The notes under the pieces: generated by a model
Told to the model about the DNA's origin: nothing
The model's input: only the letters and a program-made list of their open reading frames with translations
Databases searched by the model: none
Translations under genes and position numbers: made by a program
Shown here: one piece after another, positions 21,427 through 29,596 of the stretch
Numbering within the stretch: the first letter of the stretch is position 1
How the letters are laid out: the number at the start of each line of letters is the position of its first letter
NCBI GenBank assembly: GCA_029834535.1
Contig: JAQMWT010000522.1
Location: 1 to 48,679 of the forward strand
DNA length: 48,679 nucleotides
Direction: 5' to 3'
DNA from: Chrysophaeum taylorii
Lineage: Eukaryota; Sar; Pelagophyceae; Pelagomonadales; Pelagomonadaceae

Positions 21427-21525
21427 TGTTACAACTGCAATGGGGCGTTAGACTAGCAGCGACAAGGGAATGACGTAGGGATACTAGATACGTGGTGCAG
21501 GAGTAAGTGTCATAGCTTCCTCACA
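21427..21525 (-). repeat. 5' LTR of Copia copy 2
   Basis: 99 bp, reverse complement of the copy 1 LTR with a 3-bp insertion (CTAGCAGCGACAAGG) and several substitutions. Outer end is CCTCACA. Confidence 0.85.
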
Positions 21526-21836
21526 TCACAAGTGCAGGCCAGTAAGTTCACCTAGTCCCAATCTCTAACCCTAGTAAGTTCGCCTGGTCAGTTAGTTCAC
21601 TTAGTCCCAATCTCTACCCCGGCGCAAACCCACTCGTGTTCACACCCACTCACCCCACTCTCCTTCGAGCTCGTCGCTCTCACCTCCGCTAATCTAAGCT
21701 GCTTTGATCCATACACGCCGCTAGCCTTTGCGTTTACTCTAAAAACCCCGGTAAGTTCACTTGGTCTCAGTAAGTTCACCTGGTCACTAAGTTCACCTAG
21801 TCCCAATCTCAAACCCCAGTAAGTTCACCTGGTTCC
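21526..21836 (-). repeat. GTGAACTTACTGGG array, block 4 (inverted), with one 92-bp unit
   Basis: The words appear as CAGTAAGTTCACC. The terminal word reads ACAAGTGCAGGCC at 21528-21540. A 92-bp unit lies at about 21650-21750. Confidence 0.8.
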
Positions 21837-22478
21837 AGTAAGTTCACCGACAGTGCGCGTGTAGACGCCGTGAGGGGGCTTATCGGTATTGCGCAGCACG
21901 TGTGGGGTAGGGTGGAGTCGTCGACCCAGAAGAGGATATCCTCGGGGTTGCCGATCGACAGAGAGCCACGTAGAGCTGGACGTGGCAGAAGACGGGCTTG
22001 GGCAAGAGGACGCCGACCTCGCGGGGTGTCTGGCCCTGGCTCTTGTTGATCGTTTGGCGTAGGCGGTCCTTAAGGGATACAGGTTGGAGGAGCCTCGGTG
22101 ACAACGACACGATCGATCATGTATCTGGTACCGTTGCAGTGGCCGTGCGACGGGTCGAGGTTGCGAAGACCTTAAGCTCGCGCTCAAAGTCAGCATGCCG
22201 TTGGTTGTCAGGGAGTTGAAAACTCTACTGTAAAGAGCGAGGCGTCGTCTTCCGACCCAACCTAGTCGGCCGAAAAGAACTCCGACGCCTCGTCTCCGGG
22301 AAAAAAAGGCCGCGGTCATGCGCGCGTTGTCAGCATCGACAATATCGTTTCGACGGGGCGTGAGAATGGCGCGCTGAAAGAGCCACCACGGGTCGTGGAA
22401 ATAGTCTGCGAGGTCGCCGTAGACGGCTTCGAGGATCAATGACTGGCTCGCGGGCCTACCTGATCCTTACCCTGAGTC
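21837..22478 (-). pseudogene. Helitron/PIF1 helicase C-terminal fragment, copy 4 (inverted)
   Basis: Same fragment as the others on the minus strand, including the stop after the SAD position (CTAGTCGGC on the plus strand near 22263) and the KSQGQTPREVGVLLP motif. It is the only inverted copy and faces copy 5 head to head. Confidence 0.75.
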
Positions 22479-22483
22479 GGGGG

Positions 22484-22640
22484 ACCACACACACTTGCTC
22501 CCCACACACACCCCCCTCTTAGCAGTCGACATCTTCCTAACTACTAATCGACAGATGTTTGTCTGTTTGTTTGTCTGTCTGTCTTTAAATGTCGACTGCT
22601 AAGAGGGGGGGGTGTGTGTGGGGAGCATGAAGGATGTGGG
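22484..22640. repeat. Inverted pair of R1 repeats (hairpin-capable)
   Basis: CCCCCCTCTTAGCAGTCGACAT (about 22505-22530) and its reverse complement ATGTCGACTGCTAAGAGGGGG (about 22588-22608) are separated by the CTAACTACTAATCGACAG and TGTTTGTC tract. This is the head-to-head junction between helicase fragments 4 and 5. Confidence 0.8.
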
Positions 22641-22654
22641 TGTCTGTCCCTCGA

Positions 22655-23280
22655 TTTAGGGTAAGGATCAGGTAGGCGCGAGAGCCAGACAGTGATCCTC
22701 CAAGCCGTCCACGGCGACCTCGCAGACTATTTCCACGACCCGCGGCGGCTCTTTCAGCGCGCCATTCTCACGCCCCGTCGAAACGATGTTGTCGATGCTG
22801 ACAACGCGCGCATGACCGCGGCCTTTTTTTCCCGGAGACGAGGCGTCGGAGTTCTTTTCGGCCGACTAGGTTGGGTCGGAAGACGACGCCTCGCTCTTTA
22901 CAGTAGAGTTTTCAACTCCCTGACAACCAACGGCATGCTGACTTTGAGCGCGAGCTTAAGGTCTTCGCAACCTCGACCCGTCCCACGGCCACTGCAACGG
23001 TACCAGATACATGATCGATCGTGTCGTTGTCACCGAGGCTCCTCCAACCTGTATCCCTGAAGGCCCGCCTACGCCAAACGATCAACAAGAGCCAGGGCCA
23101 GACGCCCCGCGAGGTCGGCGTCCTCTTGCCCAAGCCCGTCTTCTGCCACGTCCAGCTCTACGTGGCTCTCTGTCGATCGGCAACCCCGAGGATATCGTCT
23201 TCTGAGTCGACGACTCCACCCTACCCCACACGTGCTGCGCAATACCGATAAGCCCCCTCCCGGCGTCTACACGCGCACTG
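22655..23280 (+). pseudogene. Helitron/PIF1 helicase C-terminal fragment, copy 5
   Basis: Carries the shared stop (GACTAG at 22864), the extra T in the T run and the same motifs. CCC replaces CGC near CGTCCCACGG, a change shared with copy 6. Confidence 0.75.
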
Positions 23281-23626
23281 TAGGTGAACTTACTGGGACC
23301 AGGTGAACTTACTGGGGTTTGAGATTGGGACTAGGTGAACTTAGTGACCAGGTGAACTTACTGGGACCAAGTGAACTTACTGGGGTTTTTAGAGTGAACG
23401 CAAAGGCTAGCGGCGTGTACGGATCAAAGCAGCTTAGATTGGCGGAGGTGAGAGCGACGAGCTCGAAGGAGAGTGGGGTGAGTGGATGTGAGCACGAGTG
23501 GGCTTACGCCGAACTTACTGGGGTTAGAGATTGGGACTAGGTGAACTTACTGGGACCAGGTGAACTTACTGGGGTTAGAGATTGGGACCAGGTGAACTTA
23601 CTGGCGAACTTACTGGCCTGCACTTG
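23281..23626 (+). repeat. GTGAACTTACTGGG array, block 5, with one 92-bp unit
   Basis: Array words with a 92-bp unit at about 23385-23475. Ends GGCCTGCACTTGT, then CTACTAATCGACAG and R1 (23684-23722) lead into copy 6. Confidence 0.8.
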
Positions 23627-23724
23627 TAACTACTAATCGACAGATGTTTGTTTGTTTGTTTGTCTGTTTGTTTGTCTGTCTTTAAATGTCGACTGCTAAG
23701 AGGGGGGGGGTGTGTGTGGGGCTG

Positions 23725-24382
23725 TCCCTCGATTTAGGGTAAGGATCAGGTAGGCGCGAGAGTAAGGATCAGGTAGGCGCGAGAGCCAGACAGTGATTCT
23801 CCAAGCCGTCTACGGCGACCTCGCAGACTATTTCCACGACCCGCGGCGGCTCTTTCAGCGCGCCATTCTCACGCCCCGTCGAAACGATGTTGTCGATGCT
23901 GACAACGCGCGCATGACCGCGGCCTTTTTTTTCCCGGAGACGAGGCGTCGGAGTTCTTTTTGGCTGACTAGGCTGGGTCGGAAGACGACGCCTCGCTCTT
24001 TACAGTAGAGTTTTCAACTCCCTGACAACCAACGGCATGCTGACTTTGATCGCGAGCTTAATGTCTTCGCAACCTCGACCCGTCCCACGGCCACTGCAAC
24101 GGTACCAGATACATGATCGATCGTGTCGTTGTCACCGAGGCTCCTCCAACCTGTATCCCTTAAGGCCCGCCTACGCCAAACGATCAACAAGAGCCAGGGC
24201 CAGACGCCCCGCGAGGTCGGCGTCCTCTTGCCCAAGCCCGTCTTCTGCCACGTCCAGCTCTACGTGGCTCTCTGTCGATCGGCAACCCCGAGGATATGCT
24301 CTTCTGAGTCGACGACTCCACCCTACCCCACACGTGCTGCGCAATACCGATAAGCCCCCTCCCGGCGTCTACACGCGCACTG
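23725..24382 (+). pseudogene. Helitron/PIF1 helicase C-terminal fragment, copy 6
   Basis: Leader duplicated as in copy 3 (GTAAGGATCAGGTAGGCGCG twice, about 23739-23784). An eighth T extends the T run, and the shared stop is present. KSQGQTPREVGVLLP and QLYVALCR are readable in one frame. Confidence 0.75.
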
Positions 24383-24723
24383 TAAGTGAACTTACTGGGA
24401 CCAGGTGAACTTACTGGGATTAGAGATTGGGACTAGGTGAACTGAGTGACCAGGTGAACTTACTGGGATCAGGTGAACTTACTAGGGTTTTTAGAGTAAA
24501 CTCAAAGGTTAGCGGGGTGTGCGGATCAAAGCACCTTAGATTGGCTGAGGCGAGAGCGACGAGCTCAAAGGAGTGGGCGTGAGCACGAGTGGGTTTACGC
24601 CGAACTTACTGGGGTTAGAGATTTGGACTAGGTGAACTAACTGACCAGGTGAACTTACTGGGACAAGGTGAACTTACTGGGGTTAGAGATTGGGACTAGG
24701 TGAACTTACTGGCCTGCACTTGT
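24383..24723 (+). repeat. GTGAACTTACTGGG array, block 6, with one 92-bp unit
   Basis: Array words with a 92-bp unit at about 24484-24575. Ends GGCCTGCACTTGT. Confidence 0.8.
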
Positions 24724-24831
24724 TTAAAGACAAACAAACAAACATCCCACATCCTTCATGCTCCCCACACACCCCCCCCCCCTCTTAGCAGTCGACATTT
24801 AAAGACAAACAGACAAACATCGATTAGTAGT
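24724..24831 (-). repeat. R1 repeat with tail, cut by the DNA transposon
   Basis: Inverted R1: GACAAACAAACAAACAT, CATCCTTCATGCTCCCC, CTCTTAGCAGTCGACATTTAAA, GACAAACAGACAAACAT, then CGATTAGTAGT. The last nine bases are the target duplicated by the transposon, so the transposon landed at the outer edge of the array. Confidence 0.75.
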
Positions 24832-24969
24832 AGGGTCGGATAAGAAAGCTCAAAACTAGGCCCTAGCCCACATTTCGAACACCAAACGAGAAACCCTCAT
24901 TCAAAAGTGGATTGTCTCAGGCTATGTTTCAAACATAGCCTGCAAAATCACAAAATCGGCGTTCCGCCC

Positions 24970-27900
24970 ATGGAATCGGCCGAAACGAGCAAAGAGTCGG
25001 CCCCGGGTCCTTCTGTAACCCCTGTGGACCCTTCCGTCCCGGCTGAGTTGACGAAAGTGTCGAAAAAACCCGCTGCCAAACGTCAACGGCGAAAAAACCT
25101 CTTGAGGGGAGAGTGCGTGTGCTGCGTAGCGAGGCTCGACGCCGACGAGACGGCCAGGGGCCAGCCGCTCGACCTGGAGCGACTCCTGAATATCGAGGGC
25201 GAGCTGCCCGACAAGTTCTACGTGTGCTCGAAAATGTGCCGGGACGACTTCACCCCGAGCAAGCTACACACGACGAAGGGCGCGAAGGCCGTTCTCGCCC
25301 GGATCTCCGCGTCGCTAACTAGGACTCTCAAGACAACCATCCGCAGCGGGGACGAGGTCCTCATCGAGCACGACTTCTCGGCGGGGCACAACATCCAGGG
25401 CGGCAACGGCGTTGTCCTGGGCCTAATCTACAACAACACTGTGTGTCGGGTCGAGTCATACGACGTGAAAACGATTCAGCAGGGAGAGATCCGCGTCCCG
25501 TTCTCCCACGTCAAGGCCAAGCCCGACAAGGAGAACGACACCCCCCGATTCGGCGACTACCACCCGGACGGCCAGCGCGTCCGACGCTTGGATCGAGTGG
25601 GTCATCGGTTATCTCCACACTGTCGTCGTCGTCGGACTCGAATGTGCGGATCTCGGAGCTCGAGAAGGAGGTGTCGAAACTCCGGAGCACGGTCGACAAG
25701 CTCACGGCGGCCAAGACGGCTCAGCACTCTCGCTCTGTCACCGCCGAACGCGAGACGAAAGAAGCCCACGCCGACGCCTTCGCCGCGGAAATGGCGGCCG
25801 CCAAGGCAGACGCGGCGCGTCTCGAGGCCAAGTGGAAGTACGAGGACGAGGTCCGGGATGCCGCACGTCGGGAGGCACGGCTCCAGGTCCGCATCGAACG
25901 CCACCAGGCCTCCAATGAGAAGCAGCGCGACCGCGATGCCGCGAGGCTGCAGCGAGCCATCGACGAGCTCAACGCGACCAAGGCCCAGTCGAACGAGGCG
26001 GCGAGACAGGCTGCGGCGGCGGCCGAGTTTCGGGAGAGGAACCGACTGAAGAAATCGGACCCTCGGGCCATGCGAAAACTCAAGAACAATTACGCCGCCC
26101 TCAACCAGGAAGCGAAGCAAATGGAGATAAAGCTCGCGGCTGCCGAGGACCGCGTCCAGGCCCGGGAGGAGGAGATCGAGCGGCTGCGGGAGCGGGTCGC
26201 GGTCCTCGAGAAGCAGAACGCCGAAGTGTGGGTACCGCGGAAGCCGTCCGGCAAGGGATCCGGCAAGGGCACTCCGTGGGACTCGAAGCTCAGGGTGCTG
26301 TGTATGAAACTGCTCGCCTCGCGGGTTGCGCCTGCGGAAATCCCCGAGGTCCTGGTCTCGGTCGTCGAGGCGGTCGTTGGCCCGGAGCGAGTGCGCGACA
26401 TGGAGCTCCCGTCCGCACGCTTCATTCGCGACCTGCGCTCCGAGATGGGTGTCCTTCACGAGGCCGCCGTCGCCCTCGCCGTGGGATACGGTGACGTCGT
26501 CGACGCGGCGACGGACGCGTCGCCGCTCGACGGCAAGGAGATCGCGACTACCCAACTTCGCGTCACACGCGGCAGCGTGACGGAGAACTGGACGCTGGGC
26601 GCGAGCGAGATCTCCGACCAGAGCGCGCCTGGCGAGGCCAAGGCGATCAACGATCGGTTTGGTGACCTGAATCGAGCGCTCCAGCTCGTTAATCAAGTTT
26701 ACCAGGAGCTCTCTACGGAGCCGACGCTGCTGCGGAGGCGCTCCCGGCCGCCGGCAGCGCCGGCGTGCAGAATCTCGCCGGCCGGGCCATCGTTACCGAC
26801 AACGCCTCCGCCGCCATCGCATCGGTCCGCGAGCTCCAGGAGCATGTCCTCGCGGCGGTGCAGAAGGAGATCGGGGAAGAGCTGTGGAATTTGATGACGC
26901 AAGACGAGCGCGACGCGAAGACTCGTGTCTTTCACGGGAACTGCCAGCGACATCTCGGTACGTCGTGCCGCCCCACCAGCAATTTGTTGAGCAGGCAACA
27001 CATGGCTCGACGGCGGCGCCGCCGAGGAGGCCAAGATGCTCGACACGCTGCTGAAGGATAGCATCGAGAGCTCGGAGGCGAAGCACCTGCGCCTCACCGG
27101 CGAGTTGAACAAGGTCATTCATGCCTTGTCCAAGTGTATCGGCGAGCGTGGATCGCTACGGGAAGGGCTTCGGGACCCCTCTCCGGGCATTCCTCGAGGA
27201 GAAGCACCCGTCGGAGCTCTACCTCACGCTCGGCCGCACGGACAAGGGGACGCGGCAGGACGCGTGCACCAACGCGGCCTGGGTCATCTTCCACAACCTC
27301 CCGTTTCTTGTCGAGTTCCTCGAGAACGCGAGCTACGCGCCGCAGAACATCCTCAGGAACAACCTCTTCTCGACCTTATCCTCGCAGGAGGTCGCCGGAG
27401 CCATTCGAGCCCGAGCGATCATCGACGACAAGCTCACGGTGCCTTTCCGATTTTTCGCCGCATCGGACGCCCTCGAGGGTTGGTCGGTTCTCGACATGGC
27501 GGGCGTTCTCGAGCGAGTGCATGCCTTCTTCCAAGTCTGCCAGGATAATCCACAACTCGTTGCGACCGCCGGTTACGAGGCCTTCGACACTGAGATCGCC
27601 ACCTACGCCCAGTTCCTCGAGACGCGGGCCGGGTCGGCGAAGCTGTCCGTCGACGGCCAGTCCACGATCCGCGACGTCGCGGCCGTTCGGGCGCGGCTCT
27701 ACGCTCCGACTGACACCAATGATCCAGAGGCCAAGACCATGCTCGACGCGCTCCGGGCCTGGGGCCGCGGCATGCGCCGCACGTTCGAGGGGGGCAGTCT
27801 ATGCGCTACGTCGGCGACGGCGACCTCGCGGCGGTCAACCAGACGTCGGAGCTCCGGAGGGCCTTCGACGGCGCGCGGCGGAACTCGAACGAGGTCGAAG

Positions 27901-29126
27901 GCGAGTTTGGCGCATTGAAGTATTACAACGCCTCCTACGTCAACATGAGCGTCGTGAACTGCGTCGGGGTCGTCGCGTGCCAACGGGACCACATGTTCGA
28001 CCGGGCCGCCACGAGTTTTACGACCAAGCGCCGGCGACGCGTCGCCGACGAGGTCGCTGGTCGAACGACGACGAAGGCTCGAATGCGCGATCGAGTTGGT
28101 GGAGGACGTCTCGCCACGCTCGGCGACGACTTTCGAGGAGTGTTGATGGAGGCGGCTCGTCGTGGTCGGCAGAACCACAAGGAGCAGGCTGCCGCGCGCG
28201 CGGAGGCGGCGAAGGAGCACCATCGCCGTCGCGCCGCCGCGTTCGTCGAGAAGGCCCTCGAGCGCCAGGCGAACGACTACGCCAAGGCCCAGGAGGCCAT
28301 GAAAGTCAAGCCTGTCGTCGACGAGCAGGCCCTCGTCGGGAGGACCCTGCTCTCGACGGTCAAGAAGCGACTTGATGCGGCACTTAAGCAGATCTCGAGC
28401 GACGCTGCGCGGTCGAAGGTCCTCAAGGAGAACATCGACAGGTACGTCGTCGGCATGGGCATGGGCGACCTCAAACCCAAGTCCTACACCTCGGGCAAGG
28501 ACCCGACGATCGGCTCGGCCGGTTCCAAGGCCAACATCGAATTCCTCACCGCGCACCTCGAGTACGTCTACGAGCAGATCAAGACCAACTCCCGCGAGTT
28601 GGTCGCCGAGGCGGTAGTCCCGGGCGAGCGCCGACGGCAGCTGCCAGTGCTCGGGACCGCGACGGCCCAGCGTCTCGAACTCGACGCGAGGCGGCACTTG
28701 AGCGTTGACGAGCTCAAGGCCAAGGTTGAGGAGTGCCGCGCCTTTCGCCATCCGAGGAAGCGGACGCGGACAACGAGTGGCCGCTCGAAGCTACCGACGA
28801 TTGACGTGGCGTTGGTCGGGTCACGTGTCGAGGTTCTCTGGGAGTTGTCGGGGCACCCGGGCTGCTACTGGATGCCCGGCACCATCGAGGCGGTATCCGA
28901 CGAGAACTCCAAGGACGGTCGCAAGAAACTCGGGCTGGGTTGGATCTTCGTTTCCTATGACGACGGTTTCAGCGGGTGGCTCCTCGCGAACCGCCCCACC
29001 TTCTTCAACGGCTCCAAGCCGGCTTCCTGGCGCTTCGTGTCCGAGGACAACGAATACGACGACGACGACGACGACGAGGAGGAGGAGGAGGACGCGATGG
29101 ACGTCGACGACGACGACTACGCATAG
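24970..29126 (+). CDS. Large transposase: Zn finger, Tudor-like modules, coiled coil, D-D-E-like core
   Basis: Start ATG at 24970 has a good context (CCCATGG). Predicted exons are 24970-26661, 26706-26957, 26995-27103 and 27147-29126, about 1,340 residues. Order of parts: CVCC/CSKMC zinc finger (25110-25240); SH3/Tudor-like strand region GDEVLIEHDF...GGNGVVLG (25350-25500); coiled coil (25650-26230); core with ATDASPLDGKE (first Asp, ~26510), AIVTDNASAA (second Asp, ~26795), FHGNCQRHL and SNEVEGEFGALK (candidate Glu, ~27890). A C-terminal Tudor-like region follows (VGSRVEVLWEL...VSYDDGFSGW, 28815-28990), then an Asp/Glu run. Two more frame changes remain: near 25600 (cause unclear) and in a G run near 27790 (one base). 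The domain names for the Tudor parts are pattern judgements. I do not know the family. Confidence 0.65.
26662..26705 (+). other. Transposase intron A (44 nt)
   Basis: GTGACC...TTTACCAG. Removal joins GATCGGTTTG to GAGCTCTAC-type sequence as DRFGALYGAD and restores the frame that holds the second catalytic Asp. Phase 1. Confidence 0.65.
26958..26994 (+). other. Transposase intron B (37 nt)
   Basis: Donor CTCG|GTACGT and acceptor TTGAGCAG|GCAAC. Removal gives CQRHLGNTWLDGG, continuous with the downstream coding frame. Phase 1. Confidence 0.7.
27104..27146 (+). other. Transposase intron C (43 nt)
   Basis: Donor GGCGA|GTTGAAC and acceptor ATCGGCGAG|CGTGG. Removal gives LRLTGDVDRYGKGF and the frame used downstream. 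Phase 2. Confidence 0.6.
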
Positions 29127-29596
29127 CTGCGTTCGGGGGCCCCGACGCCGGTCTCCCGAGGACGCCCGGAAAGACGAGGACACTAGAACTGGCCCCAGCG
29201 AACAAAAGGCGCCGTCTAAACGCCCACACGACCCTCATTGGGCCTATGGACATTCCCGATGCGCCGGTTGTTGTATTTGGAGCCGATGGCGTCGTGCAGA
29301 GTAGAGCCACCTAGGCCCCCGCCTCCACCGAGGCGCCAAAATACCTCACTCCCAAGTAGATTCGCCAAATCGGCAGCTACGGACTTCGTTCCAAGATAAA
29401 ATCGGCACCATTTTGGGTCAACTTGGCGACGGACAAAAAAGCCCGCCAATCCTTGGGGATTTTCGGCCCCGGCGCGGGACCCCCGAGTTCCTTATCCGAC
29501 CCTATTAGTAGTAAGGACGCCTTGGTCTCATTCATTGTTGGCAACCCTGTCTCTCCATCCCTTACCCTTGGTCGGTCGGTCGGTTCCACACAAAAT
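29127..29596. other. Transposon 3' end and ATG9 leader
   Basis: 29127-29503 is the non-coding right end of the transposon, GC-rich. 29513-29596 is the only non-transposon DNA left between it and the ATG9 start. No core promoter motif is evident in these ~84 bp. Confidence 0.6.

Larger units (their letters stand above)
16223..21525 (-). mobile_element. Copia family 1, copy 2 (nearly complete)
   Basis: A minus-strand element of 5.3 kb with LTRs at 21427-21525 (5') and 16223-16308 (3', lacking its outer 10 bp). It encodes gag with two zinc knuckles, protease, integrase and reverse transcriptase-RNase H, the Copia order. Two frame breaks are visible (near 21115 in gag and near 17960 before the reverse transcriptase). 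A primer-site-like TGG follows the 5' LTR immediately. It is the better preserved of the pair. Confidence 0.9.
24832..29503 (+). mobile_element. 4.67-kb DNA transposon with Tudor-module transposase
   Basis: Termini are AGGGTCGGATAAG at 24832-24844 and its exact reverse complement at 29491-29503. The nine bases ATTAGTAGT flank both sides (24823-24831 and 29504-29512). A 9-bp duplication suggests a Mutator-like, Merlin-like or related cut-and-paste mechanism, but the encoded protein does not let me assign a superfamily. A MITE with the same ends lies at 41610-41866. The intact target duplication and largely open coding frames suggest a fairly recent insertion. Confidence 0.9.

Noticed and set aside
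5036..24400. Functional Helitron helicase genes
   Set aside because: Every copy has the same stop and frame breaks and lacks the N-terminal two thirds and the Rep domain.
25597..25658. A fourth transposase intron (62 nt)
   Set aside because: It would restore the frame but removes a Ser-rich segment that looks coding and is longer than the other introns. Kept as unresolved, not annotated.
25602..26696. Minus-strand open frame across the transposase coiled coil
   Set aside because: Mirrors the plus-strand coding region. Arg/Leu-rich composition without motifs; GC-rich shadow.
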